The notes under the pieces are model-generated. The model was not told where the DNA came from, did no database searches, and saw only the letters and a program-made list of their open reading frames with translations. Positions 1-6,335 of a stretch of 10,946 nt of DNA are shown piece after piece. Source of the stretch: Anaerolineales bacterium (lineage in GTDB: Bacteria > Chloroflexota > Anaerolineae > Anaerolineales > Villigracilaceae); contig JAEURE010000060.1 in assembly GCA_016789485.1 (NCBI GenBank), positions 1 to 10,946 of the forward strand, written 5' to 3'. The position numbers and the translations under genes were made by a program. Positions within the stretch are counted from its first letter, which is position 1. Every line of letters starts with the position of its first letter.

Positions 1-549
1 CAGTGTGTGGCCGCTGACGCATCCGCCTGATAGTTCAACTGGTTCTGTGTTAAAGGAGACTCTATCCCCGACTTTGATTCGCTTCGAGACTTCGCTGGGG
101 GTGAGTCCTGTATCGACCATAAGGTATTTCAATGCCACAGCACCGCCGCCTTCTCCATCCGGGAGAAGGTTGGCAGGTGGCATGACGACCACACCGTATA
201 GATCCTCTCCGCTCGAAGCATGAACGAGGACAGGCGAGCCAGGCAGCACGCGCGAATCCACGCCGCCGATGTTGGTGATGTAAACAAAGCCATCCACGAT
301 GCGCGAGACCATGAGACCGATGGCGTCCATGTGGGTGGCAATGAGCACGGATGGGCGCTTGTCAGCGGAGCGAATGCTTTTCTTTAGCGAACCGGCTTTC
401 AGTCCGTGGATCGAGCCGAGTCTGCTTCGGGTGAGCTCGTCCACCAGGGGAGTCCACTTTTGTTCGATGAGATTTGCAACTGGGGTTTCAAATCCCGATA
501 AGCCTGAAACGGAAATGATCGATTTTAGAAATGGGAGGATGTCACTCAT
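1..549 (-). CDS. M42 family metallo-aminopeptidase, N-terminal part (runs off the left edge)
   Basis: The frame is open from an ATG at 549-547 to the window edge, giving 183 codons. Visible hallmarks are an N-terminal SGLSGFE segment, the first metal ligand in ATHMDAIGLMV (about residues 70-80), the NIGGVDSRVLPG strand and, just before the edge, SFNTEPVEL...SGHTL. In M42 enzymes (the glutamyl-aminopeptidase/endoglucanase-M-like group, dinuclear Zn/Co enzymes that trim peptides in the cytoplasm) the next residues contain the metal-bridging Asp, so the window stops right before it. The catalytic C-terminal half cannot be judged. There is no clear Shine-Dalgarno in front of the ATG. The gene lies 51 nt downstream of the Thr/Pro-rich gene on the same strand, with a palindrome between them. 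Family assignment rests on motifs; the exact substrate is unknown. Confidence 0.85.
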   Translation of the reverse strand, partial: MSDILPFLKSIISVSGLSGFETPVANLIEQKWTPLVDELTRSRLGSIHGLKAGSLKKSIRSADKRPSVLIATHMDAIGLMVSRIVDGFVYITNIGGVDSRVLPGSPVLVHASSGEDLYGVVVMPPANLLPDGEGGGAVALKYLMVDTGLTPSEVSKRIKVGDRVSFNTEPVELSGGCVSGHTL

Positions 550-564
550 AAGGAATATTCCAAA

Positions 565-589
565 CGTCCCGCAGAATTTCTGCGGGACG
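565..589. repeat. Perfect 25-nt palindrome (12-bp arms, 1-nt centre)
   Basis: The arms are CGTCCCGCAGAA (565-576) and its exact reverse complement (578-589) around a single T. It sits in the 51-nt gap between the Thr/Pro-rich gene and the M42 peptidase gene, both on the minus strand. Read on that strand it is a GC-rich hairpin followed by TTTGG, so it could be a weak terminator or an RNA-processing hairpin. A second, 10-bp palindrome (GGAATATTCC, 552-561) lies beside it and close to the peptidase start. It could also be a dispersed intergenic repeat, which a single window cannot show. Confidence 0.7.
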
Positions 590-600
590 AGCTGATTATT

Positions 601-1041
601 TTATCCACCAAATGCGGTTGGAGATGCGGTTGGTGTAGCGGACGGGGTTTGTGTGGGCGTAAAGGTTGGCGTGATGGTTGGCGTTTGCGTGGATGTGGGT
701 GTATTGGAAGGCGTCCATGTAGGAGTATTGGTTGACGACGGTGTAGATGACGGGGGCTGGAAGGGTGTTAATGTGAGGGTGGGTGTTAAGGTTGTTGTAG
801 GTGTGGGTGTCGCAGTAAAAGTTGGTGTGGTGGTCCCCGTGACGATTTCCGGTGTGAAGCTGAAAATCAATGTGGGGGAAGGGGTCATTCCCGTTTCGGT
901 GATGGTAGGAGTGGGAGTGGCGCGCGCATCCGGTGCAAAGGAAAGGGCAATGAAGCCGGCACAGTAGCAGGGAATGGTGGCAATGATGACCGCAAGGATT
1001 CTCATTCGGCGGCGTGCGCGGGGTGCTTCGAAATCTGACAT
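601..1041 (-). CDS. Thr/Pro-rich membrane-anchored surface protein (low-complexity stalk)
   Basis: From the ATG at 1041 the protein is 146 residues. A short basic N-terminus (MSDFEAPRARRRMR) precedes one hydrophobic segment (about residues 14-35), followed by roughly 100 residues of TPT, TPTPT and STPT runs with almost no charged residues. That is the layout of a signal-anchored protein with an extended, possibly O-glycosylated external stalk; such Thr-Pro regions are frequent in Anaerolineae proteins. No catalytic domain is attached, and the protein ends in the stalk (ASPTAFGG). A longer version from an ATG at 1071 (ten more residues) is possible. I prefer 1041 because the longer version would be read through the only good -10 box (TATAAT, 1056-1051), and the added residues look unlike a signal. 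Neither start has a Shine-Dalgarno. Function is not known. Confidence 0.6.
   Translation of the reverse strand: MSDFEAPRARRRMRILAVIIATIPCYCAGFIALSFAPDARATPTPTITETGMTPSPTLIFSFTPEIVTGTTTPTFTATPTPTTTLTPTLTLTPFQPPSSTPSSTNTPTWTPSNTPTSTQTPTITPTFTPTQTPSATPTASPTAFGG
605..845. repeat. Degenerate short-period repeat coding for Thr-Pro runs
   Basis: On the plus strand this stretch is an irregular array of GTnGGnGT-like units (for example GTTGGCGT, GTGGGTGT) with strong G+T skew. On the coding (minus) strand the units read as Thr-Pro codons. The period is set by the protein, with no fixed-length DNA unit. Slippage-driven length variation between strains is to be expected. Confidence 0.6.
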
Positions 1042-1050
1042 AACGGTTCG

Positions 1051-1058
1051 ATTATAAT
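1051..1058. promoter_or_regulatory. Self-complementary -10 element shared by two divergent genes
   Basis: ATTATAAT reads the same on both strands, so TATAAT occurs at 1053-1058 on plus (toward the SbcC-like gene, ATG at 1089) and at 1056-1051 on minus (toward the Thr/Pro-rich gene, ATG at 1041). On the minus strand the usual start point would fall at or next to the ATG, implying a leaderless or nearly leaderless mRNA. No good -35 hexamer is found at 17 nt spacing on either strand; CTGACA (1035-1040) is only 12 nt from the plus-strand box. This is inferred from sequence only. Confidence 0.45.
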
Positions 1059-1088
1059 CTATCATTAACAATAGGAAACACTACTCCG

Positions 1089-3692
1089 ATGATTCCACTT
1101 CACCTTCGTATTTCAGGCTTTTTGTCGTATCTTGATCCCGTTGAGTTGGATTTCAAATCTTTTGACCTTGCTTGTATTTCCGGACAGAATGGCGCGGGGA
1201 AATCGTCCCTGTTGGATTCGATCACATGGGTCTTATTTGGCGAGGCGCGCGGCAAAAGCTCGGATGTGATCAATTTGAATCAGGATGTGAAGTCTGCGGA
1301 AGTTGCACTGATCTTTTCCTATGAAAATAACATCTATCGCGTGCAAAGAACCCTTCCGCGTGGGAAAAGCACGGTATTGGAGTTTCAAGTATTGGACGGC
1401 GGGGACCAGAAGATGGGGGACGAGAGATGGAATATGGAAAGCGGAACGTGGAAACCGTTGACCGAAAAGACTACGCGTGATACTCAGGCGCGGATTGAAC
1501 AGACGCTGCGCCTCGATTACGAGACTTTCATCAATGCTTCCTTCTTTTTACAGGGCAAGGCGGATCAGTTCACACAAAAGAAGGCCAGTGAGCGCAAATC
1601 TGTGTTGAGCACGATCCTTGGGCTGGAGATCTGGGATACATACAAGGAGCGTACAGCGGAGAAACGCAAAGCCATAGAAAGTGAAGTTAATTCGATTGAC
1701 GGGCGCATCGCGGAGATCGATGCCGAACTGGCGGAAGAGGATATTCGCAAGACCCGTTTGCAGGAATTGGAGATCAATCTCAAGCAATTAACCAGCGCGC
1801 GCGCTGCACAGGAAAGCATCCTTGAGAATATCAAAAAGACGGCAGCAGTTTTGAATGAACAACGCAAATTGGTGGAAACATTTGCCAAGTCGCTGGGGAA
1901 TTCACGCTCATCGTTAATCGGGATTGAATCACGGTTGATGGAGAAACAGATTGAATTGAAGAAATACGCCGACCTTATCAGCCGCGCGAAGGAAATTGAG
2001 TCTGCGTACAAGGCATGGCAGAAGGCTCGCGCCGAAGTTGAAAAAATGGATCAGGTCGCGGCGCAATTTCGTGAGTATGATGAAAAACGCCAGCCTTTGT
2101 TGCGTGAGATCGAGGTGGAAAAAGCGAAGCTGGAGCAGGAACTTGAGGAATTAAATCGTCAATCTGCGGCAGTGGAGGATCAAACGTCAGGAATTCAAGG
2201 CCTGCAAAAGCAAGTGGAAGAGGCGCAGGAGTCCCTGAAAAGTGTGGAAGAAAAGATCAGTCGACGCGACGAGTTGAAGAATAAAACGTATCAAGCCCGC
2301 GAAAAACACGCCGCATTAAAAGTTGAAAATGAAACCTTGCGCAGGGAGATGGATGAATTCAAATCCCGCATCGATTCATTGGAGAAAGCGGATGGCGCAG
2401 AATGCCCGTTGTGTGGACAGGAATTGAGCGAGGCGCACCGCAAATCCACACTTAAAGAATTGAACAGGGAAGGCAAGCAAAAGGGAGACCAGTTTCGCGC
2501 CAATAAAAAAGAGATCGAAGATATTGAAAAAGAAATTGCGGACAGCGAGGCAAATCTCAAGCAATTCGGCAGTATCGAAACTGAGCGGATGAAATTTTCC
2601 AATATCATTTCACAATTTACGGAGCGCATTGAATCTTTGCGGGCAATTGCAAAAGATTGGAAGTCCACTGGCGAGAAGCGTTTGAAGGAAGTTAAAAGAT
2701 TGCTAGAAAGCGGCAAGTATGCAAGCGAGTCGCAAAAAGAACTTGCCAAATTGGACAAGGAACTTGCCAAACTCGGCTATGATGCTGCCGCGCACGATGC
2801 CGTCCGCAAGCATGAACTTGAAAACCGCAGCCTGGAAGATGAGCACAGTAATTTGAAATCTGCTCGTGAAGTCAATCAACGCATCGAAAAAGAGATCAAG
2901 GAATTGGAGGAAGAGAGAAGGAAAAAGAGTGAAGAAGTAGCGGAACAGGAAAAAAATTATAACGACGCCGCCAGATTGCTTGCCGGATCTGAAGCAGGTG
3001 CGCCGAATCTCAACGATGCCGAACGCGAATTATTCCGCCTGCGGGAGGATGAAAACCTGGTCCGCAGCGAGTTGGGTGGGGCGGAGCAAAAAGTAAAAGC
3101 GCTCGAAACCCTGCGCGCGCGCAAAGCGGATTATGGAGTGCAGCGCGAGGAATTGAATCAAAATATTGCTCGACATAAAACTCTTGAGCGCGCCTTTGGG
3201 AAAGACGGCGTACCCGCCTTGCTCATTGAACAATCATTGCCGCAGATCGAGCAGAAAGCCAACGACCTGCTTGACCGTTTGAGCGATGGACACATGTCCA
3301 TTCGATTTGTTACGCAGGCGGAGTACAAAGATAAAAAACGCGACGACCTGAAGGAAACGCTTGATATTCAGATCAGCGATTCTGCAGGCACACGCAATTA
3401 CGAAATGTATTCGGGCGGCGAAGCCTTCCGCGTTAACTTTGCGATTCGGCTTGCGCTTTCTGAGATCCTTGCACAGCGCAAAGGCGCGCGCCTTCAAACT
3501 CTCGTCATTGATGAAGGCTTCGGCTCGCAGGATGTGCAAGGCCGTCAGAGACTCATCGAGGCCATCAACCTTGTCAAAAATGATTTTGCAAAAATTCTCG
3601 TTATCACACATCTCGATGAACTCAAAGATGCTTTCCCAAATCGCATCGAAGTTGAGAAGACGGATCGCGGAAGTACCGTTACCGTTATTTAG
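1089..3692 (+). CDS. sbcC: SbcC/Rad50-type SMC-like ATPase with zinc hook
   Basis: This 867-residue protein has the complete Rad50/SbcC architecture. The Walker A is GQNGAGKSS (residues 32-40). A long coiled coil runs out to a CPLC zinc hook (C439/C442) and back to about residue 700. The C-terminal half-ATPase carries the ABC signature SGGE (775-778), Walker B LVIDE (805-809), D-loop GSQD (812-815) and H-loop His841; the AFGKDGVPALLIEQ segment before it is also typical. In the family, two such chains bind an Mre11/SbcD nuclease dimer and process DNA ends and hairpins, with zinc-hook dimerisation tethering DNA. It is shorter than E. coli SbcC (about 1050 residues), mainly in the coiled coil. 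No sbcD gene lies beside it: the flanking genes are a Thr/Pro-rich protein and a glycosyltransferase. The ribosome site is weak (AGGA about 12 nt before the ATG). The symbol reflects family, not proven pairing with SbcD. Confidence 0.9.
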   Translation: MIPLHLRISGFLSYLDPVELDFKSFDLACISGQNGAGKSSLLDSITWVLFGEARGKSSDVINLNQDVKSAEVALIFSYENNIYRVQRTLPRGKSTVLEFQVLDGGDQKMGDERWNMESGTWKPLTEKTTRDTQARIEQTLRLDYETFINASFFLQGKADQFTQKKASERKSVLSTILGLEIWDTYKERTAEKRKAIESEVNSIDGRIAEIDAELAEEDIRKTRLQELEINLKQLTSARAAQESILENIKKTAAVLNEQRKLVETFAKSLGNSRSSLIGIESRLMEKQIELKKYADLISRAKEIESAYKAWQKARAEVEKMDQVAAQFREYDEKRQPLLREIEVEKAKLEQELEELNRQSAAVEDQTSGIQGLQKQVEEAQESLKSVEEKISRRDELKNKTYQAREKHAALKVENETLRREMDEFKSRIDSLEKADGAECPLCGQELSEAHRKSTLKELNREGKQKGDQFRANKKEIEDIEKEIADSEANLKQFGSIETERMKFSNIISQFTERIESLRAIAKDWKSTGEKRLKEVKRLLESGKYASESQKELAKLDKELAKLGYDAAAHDAVRKHELENRSLEDEHSNLKSAREVNQRIEKEIKELEEERRKKSEEVAEQEKNYNDAARLLAGSEAGAPNLNDAERELFRLREDENLVRSELGGAEQKVKALETLRARKADYGVQREELNQNIARHKTLERAFGKDGVPALLIEQSLPQIEQKANDLLDRLSDGHMSIRFVTQAEYKDKKRDDLKETLDIQISDSAGTRNYEMYSGGEAFRVNFAIRLALSEILAQRKGARLQTLVIDEGFGSQDVQGRQRLIEAINLVKNDFAKILVITHLDELKDAFPNRIEVEKTDRGSTVTVI

Positions 3693-3725
3693 CTCATTGA
3701 AAGTCAGACCCTTGATAATTTCCCC

Positions 3726-4892
3726 ATGACATATTTCATAACATCAACTATTTTATTTATTCTCGGTCTTATCATCGTTTATTGGGTTCATAGTCAGTAT
3801 CATCTTGATATCGTCGTCACACCCAAGGCTTCGCCGCAAAATGCGCCGCTTGTTTCCATTTGTATTCCCGCGCGTAACGAAGAAAATAATATTCGCAGGT
3901 GTGTCGAAGCTGCACTTGGCCAGGATTATCCGAACATCGAGGTCATTGTTTTGGATGACCACTCCACTGATGCGACTCCTGAGATTCTTCGCCAACTTGT
4001 GGCTCAGAATGGCATGCTCAAAATAATCAACGGCTCAGACTTGCCTGCAGGCTGGGCTGGAAAACCCCATGCATTGTTCCAAGCCTCAGCAATTGCCCGC
4101 GGCGAGTGGCTGTGCTTCGTGGATGCGGATACCTTCCTCGAACCGCGAGCTATTTCGTCAGTGTATGCCAAAGCTCTCGAAACAGAAGCAGACCTTTTCA
4201 CAGTGATGACGCGTCAGATCCTTGGTTCGTTCTGGGAGAAGGTCGTCATGCCTTTGGTGATGACCGCGCTTTCCGTTGGATTCTCTCCTCGCAAAATCAA
4301 TGATCCATCCCGCCGCGATGCGGTTGCCAACGGACAGTTCATCTTCATCAAGCGCAGTATTTATGACCTGATCGGCGGGCATGAAAAAGTGAAGGATCAG
4401 ATCGTGGAAGATAAAGCCATATCAGAACAGGTGAAATGGAATGGACATCGTTTGGTGATGGCTGACGGAACGCAGGTAGTCAGCACGCGTATGTACACGT
4501 CCCTTGCGACCATGTGGGAAGGCTGGACGAAGAATATTTATCTTGGCTTGCGCGATCATCCCGCCATGTTGATGCTGGGTGCATTTGGCGCGACCCTTGC
4601 TTTGATAGCCGCCCTCTTTTTACCCATTTGGCCTTTGCTCGGATTGAATTGGTATTTCAAGGGCGGTGCGTGGATGGCGCTGGGTGTAATTATTGAGTCA
4701 ATTCTTGTATGGGGATATTTAATTTATATGCGTGTGATGGCAGCTTCCAAAATGAGAATTTCAAGATGGTATGCGTTGACTACTCCGCTTGGCGCAGGCG
4801 TATTTGCCGCCATGATGTTAACTTCTGCGTGGAAGGTGCTCTCGGGGCAAGGGGTAACCTGGCGCGGCAGAAATTATTTTCCAAATTTGTGA
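3726..4892 (+). CDS. Membrane-bound family 2 glycosyltransferase (CrtQ/HpnB-like)
   Basis: The protein has 388 residues. An N-terminal membrane helix (about 5-21) is followed by a GT-A fold: SICIPARNEENNI (44-56), the nucleotide-binding Asp pair in LDDHSTD (76-82), the metal-binding DADT (133-136), NGQFIFIKRSIYDLIGGH (202-219), the catalytic-base-type VEDKAISEQV (227-236) and WEGWTKN (264-270). C-terminal hydrophobic segments (about 281-305, 313-335, 348-366) end the protein. It should transfer a sugar from a nucleotide-sugar to an acceptor at the inner face of the membrane. The NGQ...GGH...ED layout is close to carotenoid/hopanoid-associated GT2 enzymes, but no carotenoid or hopanoid gene is nearby, so the acceptor is open. 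It starts 33 nt after the SbcC-like gene with no terminator between, so co-transcription is possible; there is no obvious Shine-Dalgarno. Confidence 0.85.
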   Translation: MTYFITSTILFILGLIIVYWVHSQYHLDIVVTPKASPQNAPLVSICIPARNEENNIRRCVEAALGQDYPNIEVIVLDDHSTDATPEILRQLVAQNGMLKIINGSDLPAGWAGKPHALFQASAIARGEWLCFVDADTFLEPRAISSVYAKALETEADLFTVMTRQILGSFWEKVVMPLVMTALSVGFSPRKINDPSRRDAVANGQFIFIKRSIYDLIGGHEKVKDQIVEDKAISEQVKWNGHRLVMADGTQVVSTRMYTSLATMWEGWTKNIYLGLRDHPAMLMLGAFGATLALIAALFLPIWPLLGLNWYFKGGAWMALGVIIESILVWGYLIYMRVMAASKMRISRWYALTTPLGAGVFAAMMLTSAWKVLSGQGVTWRGRNYFPNL

Positions 4893-4919
4893 CAAAAATC
4901 CTTGATTAATTAAGTCTGT

Positions 4920-4967
4920 ATTTTTATAGTATGTTATCTTTAACGATAGATAACATACTATAAAAAT
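4920..4967. repeat. Perfect 20-bp inverted repeat, 8-nt loop, AT-rich
   Basis: The left arm 4920-4939 (begins ATTTTTATAGTA) is the exact reverse complement of the right arm 4948-4967; the loop is TTAACGAT. It lies 27 nt past the glycosyltransferase stop and 100 nt ahead of the copper chaperone gene. It is AT-rich with no T-run beyond the arm on either strand, so it is not a textbook intrinsic terminator. It could be a transcript-end or stability hairpin for the upstream gene, or a dyad operator (core GTTATCT-N8-AGATAAC) whose arms also contain -10-like TATAGT and TACTAT. Confidence 0.8.
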
Positions 4968-4979
4968 GCCGTGCTGGAA

Positions 4980-5036
4980 GCAGTCATTCACCAACTGCAT
5001 GGAATCATGCATGCGCATCAAAAGAGCGCATGATTC
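4980..5036 (+). promoter_or_regulatory. Further inverted repeats in the leader of the copper chaperone gene
   Basis: Two more dyads follow the 48-nt inverted repeat. The first is GCAGT (4980-4984) with ACTGC (4994-4998). The second is GAATCATGC (5002-5010) with GCATGATTC (5028-5036). An alternative pairing overlaps the last one: CATGCGC (5010-5016) with GCGCATG (5026-5032), so two mutually exclusive stems are possible. The Shine-Dalgarno AAGGAAG (5054-5060) lies 18 nt downstream. This could be a structured leader or operator cluster. I recognise no known riboswitch class. Confidence 0.4.
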
Positions 5037-5067
5037 AGAAATATCATACAACGAAGGAAGATGAAAT

Positions 5068-5559
5068 ATGAAAAGAATTCTAGGGTTTGTTTTGGCGGGA
5101 ATTTTGTTATTAAGTGCTTGTGGAGTTTCGGATACAGGTCGCATGGACGGGGAGGGAGTGGAAGTCCGTGATTATTGGGCTCGTGCCGCCCTGAAAGACG
5201 GTACCAGTGCAGTGTATATGCTCTTGCTTAATCATGACGCTGAAGATGATGCTTTTGTCGGCGTTTCCTCGGATGTGGCCTCTGCACTTGAACTTCACTT
5301 GAGCAAGATGGGCGATGATGGCACAATGCAAATGATCCCGCAGGAAACCATTGCACTGCCCGGCAATGGTGAAGTGGAATTGAAACCGGGCAGTTATCAC
5401 ATTATGATGATTGGCTTGGTAAAGGATTTAAATGTTGGCGATGAGATAACCCTGACCCTGCATTTCCAGAACCATGACGATATTACTTTGACTGTCCCCG
5501 TGAAGGAAGCTGCCAATATGGGCGGTTCCGGCATGGATGGCCACAACACAATGCCTTAA
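5068..5559 (+). CDS. PCuAC-type copper(I) chaperone lipoprotein
   Basis: The 163-residue protein begins with a lipoprotein signal ending in lipobox LSAC (Cys18), so the mature protein is lipid-anchored on the outer face of the membrane. The rest matches the PCuAC (DUF461) cupredoxin-like fold. VEVRDYWARA opens the domain, and the copper ligands appear as H77-x11-M89-x21-H111-x-M113 (ELH, TMQM, YHIMM); this is one residue longer in the first spacing than the usual H-x10-M. LHF (131-133) closes the sheet. A short Met/His tail (MGGSGMDGHNTMP) may add copper binding. The family hands Cu(I) to cytochrome c oxidase or other extracytoplasmic copper sites. No oxidase gene is in the window, and neighbouring NrfA uses heme, so the client is not shown. 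The start is set by AAGGAAG seven bases upstream; an ATG at 5061 is out of frame. A terminator follows directly, making it a single-gene unit. Confidence 0.85.
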   Translation: MKRILGFVLAGILLLSACGVSDTGRMDGEGVEVRDYWARAALKDGTSAVYMLLLNHDAEDDAFVGVSSDVASALELHLSKMGDDGTMQMIPQETIALPGNGEVELKPGSYHIMMIGLVKDLNVGDEITLTLHFQNHDDITLTVPVKEAANMGGSGMDGHNTMP

Positions 5560-5580
5560 TGCTTGGCTTGCATGTCCTTG

Positions 5581-5621
5581 AAAAAACTTCCTGCTGGACT
5601 TCTGGCAGGAAGTTTTTTTTT
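5581..5621 (+). terminator. Intrinsic terminator after the copper chaperone gene
   Basis: The stem CTTCCTGC (5587-5594) pairs with GCAGGAAG (5605-5612) around a 10-nt loop. It is preceded by six A and followed by nine T, so the stem extends through A-T pairs and works in either direction. It isolates the copper chaperone gene from nrfHA. Confidence 0.9.
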
Positions 5622-5760
5622 CATCGGCGTAGAGAATCTCCAATGGGTGGAGGCAACCCTCCCGTAGGAAGAGGCGCCATGTCAGTTTGACGGTCAGCTT
5701 CGAAAATCGGATAATTTTGGCTGAATATTATCTTGTTGTCCGAAGCCTGTGACCTTAGAA
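5622..5760. other. Intergenic block upstream of the nrfHA promoter, no gene seen
   Basis: No coding frame with a ribosome site is present. Short dyads occur: GGAGG (5649-5653) with CCTCC (5658-5662) around CAAC; and GCTTCG (5697-5702) with CGAAGC (5741-5746) enclosing AAAAT/ATTTT (5703-5707, 5714-5718). A lone TGTGAC half-site lies at 5748-5753, 13 nt before the full operator. If the promoter call downstream is right, this block is not transcribed with nrfH and may hold additional binding sites. Confidence 0.4.
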
Positions 5761-5776
5761 TGTGACAAAAGTTACA
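5761..5776 (+). promoter_or_regulatory. Crp/Fnr-family operator ahead of nrfHA
   Basis: The 16-mer TGTGACAAAAGTTACA is a dyad TGTGAC-N4-GTTACA with one mismatch, close to the CRP consensus TGTGA-N6-TCACA and unlike the FNR consensus TTGAT-N4-ATCAA. Its centre (5768.5) is 41.5 nt before position 5810, where transcription would start from the TATATT box at 5798-5803. That is the usual spacing for a class II activator site. Activation by a Crp/Fnr regulator is an inference from position and sequence. Confidence 0.6.
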
Positions 5777-5792
5777 ATCGATTTTTGGATAT

Positions 5793-5803
5793 TGCTATAT
5801 ATT
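5793..5803 (+). promoter_or_regulatory. Putative -10 region of the nrfHA promoter
   Basis: TGCTATATATT contains an extended -10 form (TGC followed by TATATA, 5796-5801) and an overlapping TATATT (5798-5803). Transcription would begin near 5808-5810, leaving a leader of about 26 nt. No consensus -35 is visible, as expected if an activator bound at 5761-5776 replaces it. Confidence 0.45.
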
Positions 5804-5835
5804 AAGAATACATTAATCTTATGTGAGGTCAGCCT

Positions 5836-6321
5836 ATGTCGAAAATTCCTATTGTTGCCATCGTAATCGCCGTCCTTGCCATGGGATATTTTGCATTCGT
5901 GACAGATGCTCCTTCATATGGCGGGCATGCTCCTGAAACTTGCGCAAACTGCCATGTGATGGATTCCCAGTATGAAAACTGGTATCACGGCGCGCACGAG
6001 AATTGGGCGAAGTGTACCGACTGCCATTTGCCTCACGATAATTTTGTGGTGTATTACGCTGAAAAAGGGCGGCAAGGTGCAAAGGATACTTATGCTTTTG
6101 TTACAGGAAACATCCCCATTGCGATCCGCGCGAGCGATAAGACCAAACAACTTGTGCAGGACAATTGCCTGCGTTGTCATGAAGAGACAGTGGAAAGTAT
6201 TGTAATGGGCGCACAGCCGTTTGACCGCTATTGCTGGGATTGCCACCGTGATATTGCCCATACTGCACGCGGGGGGTCGGGGAGTCCCTATCAAGACTCT
6301 AATCTTTATCCAACCAAATAA
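5836..6321 (+). CDS. nrfH: Cytochrome c nitrite reductase, membrane tetraheme subunit NrfH
   Basis: The 161-residue NapC/NirT-family protein has an uncleaved N-terminal membrane helix (about residues 4-22) and four c-heme motifs: CANCH (36-40), CTDCH (60-64), CLRCH (111-115) and CWDCH (133-137). Met42, just after the first motif (CHVMD), is placed like the Met ligand of heme 1 in this family. NrfH takes electrons from menaquinol at the outer membrane face and passes them to NrfA. The A-K-D stretch (82-84) falls where the quinol-site residues of the family lie (inference). The length is typical. GAGG (5825-5828) seven bases before the ATG supports the start. nrfA begins 14 nt after the stop, so the two form one operon, preceded by the operator and promoter at 5761-5803. 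Confidence 0.95.
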   Translation: MSKIPIVAIVIAVLAMGYFAFVTDAPSYGGHAPETCANCHVMDSQYENWYHGAHENWAKCTDCHLPHDNFVVYYAEKGRQGAKDTYAFVTGNIPIAIRASDKTKQLVQDNCLRCHEETVESIVMGAQPFDRYCWDCHRDIAHTARGGSGSPYQDSNLYPTK

Positions 6322-6335
6322 GGAGAATGAATCCA

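Noticed and set aside
653..967. Plus-strand open frame coding for a Val/Gly-rich repeat protein
   Set aside because: It is the antisense reading of the Thr/Pro repeats; the repetitiveness comes from the minus-strand protein, and no ribosome site precedes it.
2291..2770. Minus-strand open frame opposite the coiled coil of the SbcC-like gene
   Set aside because: Ser/Leu-rich antisense of Glu/Lys-rich coiled-coil codons, a usual artefact.
4888..4903. TGTGACAAAA at the end of the glycosyltransferase gene, resembling the nrfHA operator
   Set aside because: Only one half-site is present; the second half is absent and it overlaps the stop codon, so it is probably chance.
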